Shown: piece after piece, positions 57,032 to 64,000 of the stretch
Position numbering within the stretch: the stretch's first letter is position 1
Layout: each line of letters opens with the position of its first letter
Source of the DNA: G963662905 sp963662905
GTDB lineage: Bacteria > Bacteroidota > Bacteroidia > Bacteroidales > WRLA01
DNA: 64,000 nucleotides
Reading direction: 5' to 3'
Assembly: GCA_963662905.2 (NCBI GenBank)
Contig: CAXXFD010000003.1
Span: 2,356,001-2,420,000, forward strand
The notes under the pieces: generated by a model
The model's input: only the letters and a program-made list of their open reading frames with translations
What the model was told of the DNA's origin: nothing
Database searches by the model: none
Program-made: the position numbers and the translations under genes

Positions 57032-57432
57032 GCAATGCCGCATTTTAGCAACACAACTTATAATTTGCGCAGAGCAGGATAATGATTGATAATTTTTCTT
57101 ACTTTTGTCCGGCAAACATCCAAAAACAGGAAGCACAATGCGCAATTTTATCGCTGAAGCAAATAACTATTTATCAGGCAAGCAATATATTTTATTGCGT
57201 TTTGTGGTTGACAATCTGCACTCATCCCAAAAAAATATTTTGAAATTTTCAAAAACAGTTCAAAATTACGACCAATGATTGAGCTGTAACAGGCTTCCAA
57301 CATCCTAATGATACTATCTTAAGTACCGGCAGGATGACACAACCGGCCTCCCCAAAAAATGGCAGGCCGAAGAAAATACAAATGAAAAGCAAATAAAACA
57401 TCAGATTATTAATTTTAAAACGAAAAACAGAC
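57032..57432 (+). other. Intergenic region with a possible short ORF
   Basis: In these 401 bases the only coding candidate is a 46-codon ATG frame at 57138-57278 (MRNFIAEANNYLSGKQYILL...). A TACTTTTG box (57100-57107) lies 30 bases before it. No family is recognised and the frame may be chance. Confidence 0.3.
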
Positions 57433-57981
57433 ATGAAAAAATTACTCGGAATTTTAGCAATTGCACTGCTGTTTACAGTAGTTACCAATGAAGCAAAAGC
57501 ACAGCTTTCAATTGGCGGTGGCTTAGGTTATGCAACAGACATCAGCAAGCCTGGCGTACTTGTCAAAGCTACTTACGACATTGACGAAACATGGAGTGGC
57601 GCAGCTCATTTCACTTATTATTTCCCAGACAAAGTAGAACTCTTTGGTGGTGAAATCAAAACTACATGGTGGTCATTTGGCGTTGACGGACGTTATAAAT
57701 TTATGGAAACTGACGCTATTGCTCTGCGTGGTGTAGCAGGTCTTATTGTAACAGGTGTCAGTGTAAAATCTGAATATAATGAAGACGATTATAATTTGTA
57801 TTTTAAGTCTGATGATTTATCATCATCCATTAGCAGCACAGAATTTGGTGTCGGCCTTGGTATAAATGCTGAATTCGCACTTGGAGACGCAATGGGTCTT
57901 TTTGGCGAATTGCGTTATAACCTCGGTGGTGCAAACTACCTGGCTGCACAAGCTGGTATCCTTTTCAAGCTTGGCAACTAA
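57433..57981 (+). CDS. Small outer-membrane beta-barrel protein
   Basis: The 182-residue product has a signal peptide ending at AKAQ (LLGILAIALLFTVVTNEAKAQ). The mature part has about eight amphipathic strands (LSIGGGLGYATDI, GVLVKATYDI, WWSFGVDGRYKF, IALRGVAGLIVTGV, TEFGVGLGINAEFAL, MGLFGELRYNL, AAQAGILFKLG) typical of OmpX/OmpW-like barrels. The frequent use of GGT, GCA and AAC codons suggests an abundant protein. A terminator follows directly. Confidence 0.85.
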   Translation: MKKLLGILAIALLFTVVTNEAKAQLSIGGGLGYATDISKPGVLVKATYDIDETWSGAAHFTYYFPDKVELFGGEIKTTWWSFGVDGRYKFMETDAIALRGVAGLIVTGVSVKSEYNEDDYNLYFKSDDLSSSISSTEFGVGLGINAEFALGDAMGLFGELRYNLGGANYLAAQAGILFKLGN

Positions 57982-58004
57982 GAAGTAATTTCTTAATAAT
58001 ATTT

Positions 58005-58033
58005 AAGGCAGTCCAAAACGGGTTGCCTTTTTT
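58005..58033 (+). terminator. Terminator of the barrel gene
   Basis: AAGGCA and TGCCTT arms are followed by an uninterrupted T tract (58027-58033), 24 bases after the stop codon. Confidence 0.75.
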
Positions 58034-58107
58034 TGTTTTTGCATGCTTTCTGAGTGAAATATTGGATTTTATATAAAGTTTCACTATTTTTACCTCAAAA
58101 AGAAGTT

Positions 58108-58470
58108 ATGAGTGACGAAAAGAAAAGCTGTCCCGAATGCGGAGCGCCCATTATTGGCCGTGTAGATAAGATATTTTGTTCCGATGCCTGCCGCAACCTT
58201 TACCACAACCGCCTGAATGCCGATTCCAACAATTACATCCGGAGGATCAACCGTAAACTAAAGAAAAACCGCAGCATTTTGGCCGAGTTAAACCCCAACG
58301 GCAAAACCAAAGTACACCTGAAACAGCTTGCACGCCGTGATTTCGATTTTGAGCATTTTACCAGCATTTATACCACCAAAAAGGGCACAGTTTATTATTT
58401 CTGCTATGAATATGGCTATCTTCCTTTGGAAAATGATTTCTATGCGCTGGTTAAAAGGGATGTGGATTAA
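58108..58470 (+). CDS. Zinc-ribbon protein of unknown function
   Basis: The 120-residue product starts at ATG 58108. The N-terminus holds a four-cysteine zinc ribbon (CPECGAPIIGRVDKIFCSDACR) similar to the FCS-type motif of treble-clef proteins. A basic linker (RRINRKLKKNRSIL) follows, then a C-terminal segment with aromatic residues (KGTVYYFCYEYGYLPLENDFY). Similar proteins occur across Bacteroidota without assigned function. Basic residues beside a zinc ribbon suggest nucleic-acid binding, which is inference. Confidence 0.8.
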   Translation: MSDEKKSCPECGAPIIGRVDKIFCSDACRNLYHNRLNADSNNYIRRINRKLKKNRSILAELNPNGKTKVHLKQLARRDFDFEHFTSIYTTKKGTVYYFCYEYGYLPLENDFYALVKRDVD

Positions 58471-58522
58471 TAAACTTTTCAAAAGTTTTAGGACTTTGAA
58501 AAAGTTTATTGGAAACTGATTG

Positions 58523-60268
58523 CTAAGCTCTACGGGCGTATTTCCTGCGCCTCAGCCACGCCTGAACAACACCATAAACAATTACGAGCAATACAGGCAG
58601 AACCGTATTGAGGATTTGCCAGAACAAGCGCTCACGCAGGATTTTTGTTTTGTCGAGCAGGCGGATTTTAATATCGCGGCTACGCACCGAAATCAATCCG
58701 TCATCTTCCACCAGATAATTGATCGCGTTCATAATCAGGTCTTTATTACCAAAAGTCTGGCGTGAATCCTGATCATAGCCCAAAGGAAGCGGATAGCCTT
58801 GTTTGCGGTGCAATTGATTGCGGATCACATCGCCATCGGAGATAAAAATCATTTTTGCATCTGCGCCATCATCAATAAAACCAATAGACTCATCATTGGC
58901 CAGTTCGGGCGGGATACGGTTTTTATAGAGCGATTCAAAATTTCCTTCGAGCAAAACCGCAACAGGAATACGCGATTTGGTATAAAGCCGTTCATCCGGA
59001 TTACGGCGGGCAGAATTCAAATCCACAATCACCGGACTATTGGCCGTTCGGCTGTAATCTGATGATGTTAAAAGAATTGTCTTTTTAATGCCTTTGGCTC
59101 CTACGGTATCAATACTGCTCACGAATTGTGATTTCACAGCATTAAGGTTTTTGATGATGGGATGATCGCCCGAAGGAAGCAAAAGGGGAAAATACGGCCA
59201 GGGCATAAATCCCATTTGTGGCTGATTGCCCATATATCCGGTAACCAACATGATCGGCAGGTGGTTAATGTCCATCACCAAATCATTATTGATGCGCACA
59301 CCATATTTAAAAAGCATGTCTTCCAGGTTCAGGTCGCGCGGAACCGCATAAAGCTGCGGGCTGGTTTTCAGGCTGTCCATTTCCGCAATAACCGGATCGA
59401 TCAGCCAAAGCAGGCTACCGCCACGCATCACATACTGATCGAGGATAAACTTATCTTTTTCGGAGAAAGTACTGTCGGGACGTGCGATAATCAGTGCTTT
59501 GTATTTGTTGAGGATGCGGTATTTGCCTGATGTCGAGTCCACAAGTTTATGTTCTGTGAGGCTGGTTATCTTGCCATCAATACTTACGCGTTCCACATTA
59601 TAATACTCACTAAGCGACATGGCGATATCTGCCAGACCGGCATCTTCCATTTCCCTGTGTCCCGAAACAAAACCAATTTTCGGCTTATAAGTGTCTGTCA
59701 AACGGCGAACCGCACTGGCCAGTTCATACTCCAGGTTTTGCACGGAATTATTGAGCAGTTGTTCGTGTGGCGTGGCAATCTGGTTGGCCAGAAGCTCCAC
59801 AGGAATTTCCCTGCCCTTGTGCGTAACGATCAGCCCGGGGAAGATAATCTGCTGGCGCATTCCATCTTTATCATTCACCTGAAGATCGGTAGGTTGCAGC
59901 CCTTTTTCGACCAGCTCCCGATAGAGGTTTTGCCGATCGTTTGGATCTTCCAAAGCGTTTGGGTCTTCAAATTCGTATTCGATATAATCGCTGTAGGCAC
60001 GGAACTCGTCCAGCATCTCGCGTGTAGCATTGCGCAGGCGCTTAAAACCTGCCGGAAATTCGCCATCGAGATACACTTTAAAATAAACGATATCATCCAC
60101 CTCTTTGAGCAGCTTTTTAGTGGCAGGCGAGAGTGTATAACGCTTTTCTGCCGTAAGGTCGAAACGGGTAAAAACGTATTGCGCAATGATGTTGATGAGG
60201 ATCAGGATCAGCAGCCCGTAGAAAAGCTGCAAAATATTATGGCGTTTTATATTGCTTTGTTTCTTCAT
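58523..60268 (-). CDS. gldG: Gliding motility ABC transporter component GldG
   Basis: The 581-residue product has an N-terminal membrane span (ILQLFYGLLILILINIIAQYVF), followed by FDLTAEKRYTLSPATKKLL, the hallmark of GldG. A large periplasmic ABC-type auxiliary domain follows (VYFKVYLDGEFPAGFKRLR, GFVSGHREMED, WLIDPVIAEMD). A second span lies at the C-terminus (LNTVLPVLLVIVYGVVQAWL). GldA, GldF and GldG form an ABC transporter needed for gliding in Flavobacterium; related genes also occur in non-gliding Bacteroidota. It follows gldF by 10 bases. Confidence 0.94.
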   Translation of the reverse strand: MKKQSNIKRHNILQLFYGLLILILINIIAQYVFTRFDLTAEKRYTLSPATKKLLKEVDDIVYFKVYLDGEFPAGFKRLRNATREMLDEFRAYSDYIEYEFEDPNALEDPNDRQNLYRELVEKGLQPTDLQVNDKDGMRQQIIFPGLIVTHKGREIPVELLANQIATPHEQLLNNSVQNLEYELASAVRRLTDTYKPKIGFVSGHREMEDAGLADIAMSLSEYYNVERVSIDGKITSLTEHKLVDSTSGKYRILNKYKALIIARPDSTFSEKDKFILDQYVMRGGSLLWLIDPVIAEMDSLKTSPQLYAVPRDLNLEDMLFKYGVRINNDLVMDINHLPIMLVTGYMGNQPQMGFMPWPYFPLLLPSGDHPIIKNLNAVKSQFVSSIDTVGAKGIKKTILLTSSDYSRTANSPVIVDLNSARRNPDERLYTKSRIPVAVLLEGNFESLYKNRIPPELANDESIGFIDDGADAKMIFISDGDVIRNQLHRKQGYPLPLGYDQDSRQTFGNKDLIMNAINYLVEDDGLISVRSRDIKIRLLDKTKILRERLFWQILNTVLPVLLVIVYGVVQAWLRRRKYARRA

Positions 60269-60278
60269 AGTTGCAGGC

Positions 60279-61010
60279 TTACCATTTTCTGCTTTGCAGC
60301 GATAATTTGGTTAACATAATAAAGAAGGCGATGAGGCTGAGGAAATAAACCACATCACGGGTATCGATCACACCGCGGCTCATGGAGGAATAATGATCGC
60401 TGATGCCGAGGGATTTTACCAGCAGGTCGATGGACCCAAATAAATCCAAACCGTAGATAAACTCAAAACCGAGATAGAAAAAACCGGTCATGATCAGTGC
60501 CAGGATGAAAGAAATAATCTGGTTATCGGTAAGCGAAGAGGCAAATAGCCCGATGGCCACAAAACTGGCACCGAGAAAAAGCAGCCCGATATATGAACCA
60601 ATGGTACCACCAATATCGAGATTTCCCTGAGGATATCCCAAAGCATAGACCGAATAGAAATAGACCAGCGTAGGGAGCAGGCTGAAAACCACCAGCATCA
60701 GCCCGGCAAAATATTTGGCCAAAATAATCTGTAAATCAGTGAGCGGGCGGGTAAAAAGCAACTCAATGGTGCCGCTTTTCTTTTCATCGGCAAAGAGACG
60801 CATGGTGATGGCCGGAATCAGAAAGAGGAACACAAAAGGAGCCAGCATAAAAAGCCCTTCCAGGTTGGCATAACCAAAATCGAGGATATTAAAATCCATG
60901 GGAAAAACCCAAAGGAAGAGGGCATTAATGATCAGGAAAACCGAAATGACGATATATCCGATCAGGGAATTGAGAAAGCTGGCTATCTCTTTTTTAAGTA
61001 GTTTATACAT
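60279..61010 (-). CDS. gldF: Gliding motility ABC transporter permease GldF
   Basis: The 243-residue product has six membrane spans and the ABC-2 permease layout. Key segments are KKEIASFLNSLIGYIVISVFL, ITMRLFADEKKSGTIELLFTRPLTD and the C-terminal SRGVIDTRDVVYFLSLIAFF. ATG 61010 is preferred (MYKLLKKEI). A candidate -7 box (TATTTTTG, 61032-61039, minus strand) lies 21 bases upstream and would exclude the longer start at 61034. It forms an operon with gldG. The ATPase gldA is not in the window. Confidence 0.94.
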   Translation of the reverse strand: MYKLLKKEIASFLNSLIGYIVISVFLIINALFLWVFPMDFNILDFGYANLEGLFMLAPFVFLFLIPAITMRLFADEKKSGTIELLFTRPLTDLQIILAKYFAGLMLVVFSLLPTLVYFYSVYALGYPQGNLDIGGTIGSYIGLLFLGASFVAIGLFASSLTDNQIISFILALIMTGFFYLGFEFIYGLDLFGSIDLLVKSLGISDHYSSMSRGVIDTRDVVYFLSLIAFFIMLTKLSLQSRKW

Positions 61011-61031
61011 AGCGATGCATTTTGTCCGGCG

Positions 61032-61039
61032 CAAAAATA
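61032..61039 (-). promoter_or_regulatory. Candidate -7 box of gldFG
   Basis: The minus strand reads TATTTTTG, which fits TAnnTTTG, 21 bases before ATG 61010. Confidence 0.45.
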
Positions 61040-61120
61040 CGCAAATTTAACAGCCTGAAAGGGATAAGGAAAGTATGGGAGGGATTTTTATGATTTTTTG
61101 GGAGAGGTGGCTATAAATTC

Positions 61121-61222
61121 ATTGGATGAACTGATTCCAACTCATAAGATAAGCCTGATTTTCACCCACTCATCAGATCGTATTGCTAACTCATCGGATG
61201 ACTTTGAGTCATCCGATGACTC
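61121..61222 (-). repeat. Second copy of the TCATCGGATGA repeat family
   Basis: The stretch holds several perfect or decayed copies of CTCATCGGATGA and its complement. Blocks 61157-61174 and 61182-61207 are exact inverted copies of 23271-23288 and 23287-23312. It lies between gldF and the IS4-like transposase. Confidence 0.75.
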
Positions 61223-61230
61223 GAGTTTGG

Positions 61231-62682
61231 CTAATTTCTAACAAAAAAAGGTGCTAAAACACTAAGGTTTTTTTTATTTTGATGGCTTTGTGACCCGATA
61301 TATTTGTTCACGAAGTCATCGAAATTCATTCCAACTGCTTTTGCATGCAGATGGGCTCTGATATTGTTAAGTATATCACCGGTAGTTATGCGGTTTTTAT
61401 TTTTATTAGGATACCATTTTGGCCTTGGGATAGTGTGATTATTTGATTTTTGATAAGCTCTGTGGCTGGCAATATGTAACAAGGCGTAAGTGGCCGCTAT
61501 AAAGGCAGGGACATTTTCTGCCGATTTGTTGTTTCTTACTTGTGCTTGGCCACATCCCATCATCAACTTTTGTTCACGGAAGTTGACCTCTATTTCCCAT
61601 CTCCATAAGTAAGATTGGAGGAGTGTCTGCAGATCTAATCCTGTGTCCGAACAAATAAGATAAGCTGGTTGACGGTAGAGTATTTTTGATCCTTTGCTAA
61701 GCCTGTAACCTAGAGGCCGTATTACCACTAACTTCAGGTCGTGATCTTGTCCAGCGGATTTCCAACGTACATTGTTGACTACTTTCACATTAAAATCATG
61801 CGTTTTTCCTGCTGCCCAAGCTTTTACTTCTTGCCATTCATACTGGTCTGACTGTCGGATCTGCTCTGGTGTTGGCAGTTGTTCTCCATAAACGCGTTTG
61901 CGCCCTTTTAGGGGTTGTTTTTCTGGGATTGCAAATAATTTCGTGTCTTTTCTGATTCTGCCGATCAAGGTAACCCTTTGCGGTAGGTTTTTAAGCACTT
62001 CGCTATTTGTATAACTCCCATCAACACTCATGATAAGTTTTTTGCCCGCTGCCCCTTGGATATCTAAATTTTCCCTGAGTAATTTGATTCGCTCACTGCC
62101 CTGTTTGCTTAGTTTGGCTATTTTCTTTTCTTCCTTATACTTTTCGATCTCTTGCTGCCCTGCATTTTTCTTTGGGCGAAGTACTGTTGGGCAATGATGA
62201 AAATCCACAGGGATAGCCCTGGATTGACCTGCCTCGCCTTCAATTGGCAGGGCCATTGAAATCTGGATAAAGCGTTGGCCCCAAATAAAATTAGTATGAA
62301 AAGGCGGCCCTAATGGGTCTCTTCTCCATGCAGTACCAGGTATCTTTTTCCCAGTTTTTTTAACTATTGTATCGTCCATCTGTGCATAAATATTACTGCA
62401 TCCTGACGTTTCTTTTAGAACATTGGCTTGTGCAACATTCATGATTTTCTCAATGTCAATCCGGCCCTGGCTAAATAGCCGGTAGGCTGATGTCCAATCC
62501 TGAAACTGGTTCCCTGACGCAGACAGTATCCCTGTTAATGTATGGCGACCCAAGCAATTTAGGCTCCCATACATAAGTTCCCTTGCTCGTTTCCAGGCCC
62601 CATGATTTGGAAAGGCAGAATAACATTCGTTTATCAAACTGTCCAGTTCATCAATCAGGTTTTTTGAGTTTTTTTTTATCAT
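61231..62682 (-). CDS. IS4/IS701-like DDE transposase
   Basis: The 483-residue product has the DDE residues in YAQMDDTIVKKTGKK, LIMSVDGSYTN and the final YLWRWEIEVNFREQKLMMG, which fits the Y-R-E-K signature of IS4-type transposases. ATG 62682 (MIKKNSKNLIDELDSL) is preferred; the frame is open to 62781 through the overlapping AbrB-like gene. The start codon lies beside a run of nine A (minus strand) within the upstream gene's last codons, a possible slippage site. The gene ends 10 bases after the repeat region. Confidence 0.88.
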   Translation of the reverse strand: MIKKNSKNLIDELDSLINECYSAFPNHGAWKRARELMYGSLNCLGRHTLTGILSASGNQFQDWTSAYRLFSQGRIDIEKIMNVAQANVLKETSGCSNIYAQMDDTIVKKTGKKIPGTAWRRDPLGPPFHTNFIWGQRFIQISMALPIEGEAGQSRAIPVDFHHCPTVLRPKKNAGQQEIEKYKEEKKIAKLSKQGSERIKLLRENLDIQGAAGKKLIMSVDGSYTNSEVLKNLPQRVTLIGRIRKDTKLFAIPEKQPLKGRKRVYGEQLPTPEQIRQSDQYEWQEVKAWAAGKTHDFNVKVVNNVRWKSAGQDHDLKLVVIRPLGYRLSKGSKILYRQPAYLICSDTGLDLQTLLQSYLWRWEIEVNFREQKLMMGCGQAQVRNNKSAENVPAFIAATYALLHIASHRAYQKSNNHTIPRPKWYPNKNKNRITTGDILNNIRAHLHAKAVGMNFDDFVNKYIGSQSHQNKKNLSVLAPFFVRN

Positions 62683-62857
62683 CCGGTTCAATCGGATTGG
62701 GCCTTTTAAGTACCATTTTACTTTTGTCCTCAATAACCCATTCGACAACTTCTCCTTTCTCGAATTCCATTGCTTGTGCAACTGCCGATGGGAAGTTAAT
62801 GTACCATTGTTCGCTGGCCACTCTTTTAATTAATTGAATTTTTGTTGGATATCCCAT
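62651..62857 (-). CDS. AbrB/MazE-like DNA-binding protein overlapping the transposase
   Basis: The 68-residue product has the swapped-hairpin AbrB layout: IKRVASEQWYINFPSAVAQAMEFEKGEVVEWVIEDKSKMVLKR is the N-terminal strand, PxxV helix, KGxxV and a final strand in order. A lysine-rich tail (DDKKKLKKPD) follows. It overlaps the transposase start by 32 bases in another frame. A perfect inverted repeat CTAGTT-ATAC-AACTAG stands just upstream, placed like an operator. It probably represses its own element rather than forming a toxin-antitoxin pair, since no toxin is adjacent. Confidence 0.7.
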   Translation of the reverse strand: MGYPTKIQLIKRVASEQWYINFPSAVAQAMEFEKGEVVEWVIEDKSKMVLKRPNPIEPDDKKKLKKPD

Positions 62858-62876
62858 AATTGCTAATTTTAAATTA

Positions 62877-62892
62877 CTAGTTATACAACTAG
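62877..62892 (-). promoter_or_regulatory. Palindrome, candidate operator of the AbrB-like gene
   Basis: CTAGTT and AACTAG flank ATAC. It lies 20 bases upstream of the start codon and 3 bases downstream of the -7 box, where a repressor would cover the transcription start. Confidence 0.45.
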
Positions 62893-62895
62893 ATT

Positions 62896-62903
62896 CAAAG
62901 ATA
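62896..62903 (-). promoter_or_regulatory. Candidate -7 box of the AbrB-like gene
   Basis: The minus strand reads TATCTTTG, which fits TAnnTTTG, 38 bases before the start codon. Confidence 0.5.
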
Positions 62904-62904
62904 T

Positions 62905-62943
62905 AAAAAAAGTCAAAAGAGTGTATGCCTTTTGACTTTTTTT
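62905..62943. terminator. Large hairpin between the two IS genes
   Basis: Perfect 15-base arms (AAAAAAAGTCAAAAG and CTTTTGACTTTTTTT) flank a 9-base loop. A and T runs on both sides allow termination on either strand. It insulates the divergent AbrB-like and IS630 genes and could also be part of an IS end. Confidence 0.65.
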
Positions 62944-62986
62944 TATCTAGTGTTATAATTATTAAGTTAATTAACTAATATTTTAT

Positions 62987-62994
62987 TATCTTTG
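62987..62994 (+). promoter_or_regulatory. Candidate -7 box of the IS630 transposase gene
   Basis: TATCTTTG fits TAnnTTTG and lies 4 bases before ATG 62999. Confidence 0.4.
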
Positions 62995-62998
62995 CCAC

Positions 62999-64000
62999 AT
63001 GGCAAGAATAGGAAAACCCATCCAGATAACAACGGAAGAGAAGGCAGAGCTTCTTTCCATGAGCCGTTCACACAAACTTGAAAAACGTTACGTTGAGCGT
63101 GCCGAGATAATTATATTATCCGATCAAGGTTTATTGATGAGTGAAATAGTAGAGCAAACAGGGCTTAGTAGACCTGTAGTAAATAAATGGAGACAACGCT
63201 TTCGCGAGCAAGGTATTACAGGTTTGAAGGATGCTTACCGAAGTGGAAAACCAAAGGTTATCACTGCAGAACAACAGGCTATGGTAATTGAGAAAGCCTG
63301 CACAAAGCCAGATGACGGATACACTAACTGGTCTCAAGAACGTATCGCCAAAGAAGTAGGGATTAGCCAGTCTAAAGTATTTCAGATTCTTAAACAAGCA
63401 GACATAAAGCCACATAAAATTGAGTATTGGTGCGGCAAGTCAAAAGACCCAGAGTTTGAAGAAAAAATGACCAACATTGTTGGGCTTTACATGTCGCCAC
63501 CAGAAAACGCTTTGGTTATTTGTGTTGACGAAAAAACTCAAATACAGGCACTCGATAGAACTCAGCCAGAGTTGCCATTACGGCCAGGAAATCCGAAAAG
63601 ACAAACAGCCACCTACAAACGCAACGGAACTGTTTCGTTAATTGCGGCACTTGCAGTGCATACAGGTGAAGTAACAGCCAAAACAATTAAATCAAATAAT
63701 GCAGAAAACTTCTTAAAGTTCTTAAAATCACTTGATAGGAAATACCGAAACAAAAAGCTTCACATAATTGCAGACAACCTTTCGGTACATAAACATAAAG
63801 ACGTTAAGGAGTGGCTGAAAGGAAAAAGGAAAATCACATTGCACTTCACCCCAACGTATTCTTCTTGGTTGAATCAAGTTGAGATATGGTTCAATATATT
63901 AACAAAGGATGTTGTAAAAGGAGGTGTTTGGAAATCATCAGAACAATTGGCTTCTCAACTTATTGAATACGTGAAAACATACAATGAGACACGTGCTAAG
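62999..64000 (+). CDS. IS630-family transposase, runs off the window end
   Basis: The frame runs from ATG 62999 to the last base without a stop, giving 334 codons of an otherwise intact gene. N-terminal winged-helix or homeodomain-like DNA-binding repeats come first (IILSDQGLLMSEIVEQTGLSRPVVNKWRQRF; ERIAKEVGISQSKVFQILKQ). A DDE domain follows with CVDEKTQIQALDR, HIIADNLSVHKH and SSWLNQVEIWFNIL, the IS630/Tc1 hallmark. IS630 elements insert at TA. The element's right end is beyond the window. Confidence 0.93.
   Translation, partial: MARIGKPIQITTEEKAELLSMSRSHKLEKRYVERAEIIILSDQGLLMSEIVEQTGLSRPVVNKWRQRFREQGITGLKDAYRSGKPKVITAEQQAMVIEKACTKPDDGYTNWSQERIAKEVGISQSKVFQILKQADIKPHKIEYWCGKSKDPEFEEKMTNIVGLYMSPPENALVICVDEKTQIQALDRTQPELPLRPGNPKRQTATYKRNGTVSLIAALAVHTGEVTAKTIKSNNAENFLKFLKSLDRKYRNKKLHIIADNLSVHKHKDVKEWLKGKRKITLHFTPTYSSWLNQVEIWFNILTKDVVKGGVWKSSEQLASQLIEYVKTYNETRAK

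Larger units (their letters stand above)
61231..62857 (-). mobile_element. IS4/IS701-like element with AbrB-like accessory gene, ends unresolved
   Basis: The two overlapping genes and the sharp change from core genes to a transposase define the element. I could not find a convincing terminal inverted repeat or target duplication, so the limits given are those of the genes. Confidence 0.55.

Noticed and set aside
62651..62857. Antitoxin half of a toxin-antitoxin pair
   Set aside because: The AbrB/MazE-like fold is there, but the neighbour is a transposase and no small toxin gene is adjacent.

Overview
The window comes from a member of the Bacteroidota. The evidence is the gliding/type IX secretion genes gldF and gldG, an RprX/RprY-type two-component pair, DUF5723, DUF3857 and DUF2795 family proteins, PKD-rich giant surface proteins, RHS proteins of the Bacteroidota type, and start regions without Shine-Dalgarno sequences but with the phylum's -7 promoter box TAnnTTTG in front of many genes. 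The exact genus cannot be read from the sequence.

Region 1 (1-23.3 kb) is accessory DNA built from large exported proteins and insertion sequences. An ISNCY-like transposase abuts the cut 3' end of a 2713-residue PKD/PKD-like repeat protein (1773-9914, minus). An IS66 element (10003-11647) follows and abuts the cut 5' end of an RHS-like gene. Next is a complete RHS core protein with a distinctive C-terminal tail and two small AT-rich downstream genes, the usual layout of a polymorphic toxin with candidate immunity genes. A complete IS21 element (18952-21547) with a 5-bp target duplication then precedes a secreted PKD protein that has lost its C-terminal end.

Region 2 (23.4-61.0 kb) is mostly core genome. 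In order it holds: sbcDC; an RprXY-like two-component system; a DUF5723 outer-membrane protein; an MltF-like lytic transglycosylase; an RluB-type pseudouridine synthase; a co-directional block of two DUF3857 proteins, two paralogous TPR-LytS kinases, a LytTR regulator and a phospholipase D family enzyme; an EamA transporter; a three-gene biotin-dependent acyl-CoA (propionyl-CoA type) carboxylase; secA; a DUF2795 protein; a PduO-type cobalamin adenosyltransferase; a MacB/LolD-type ATPase; a SAM methyltransferase; a UbiA prenyltransferase; a small outer-membrane barrel; a zinc-ribbon protein; and gldF-gldG. The carboxylase and the adenosyltransferase both fit propionate/methylmalonyl-CoA/B12 metabolism.

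Region 3 (61.0-64 kb) is again mobile. It holds an IS4/IS701-like transposase preceded by an overlapping AbrB-like gene, then an IS630 transposase that runs off the window end. A short repeat family built on TCATCGGATGA occurs both after the truncated PKD gene (about 23.25 kb) and between gldF and this mobile block (about 61.15 kb). I saw no rRNA, tRNA or CRISPR array.
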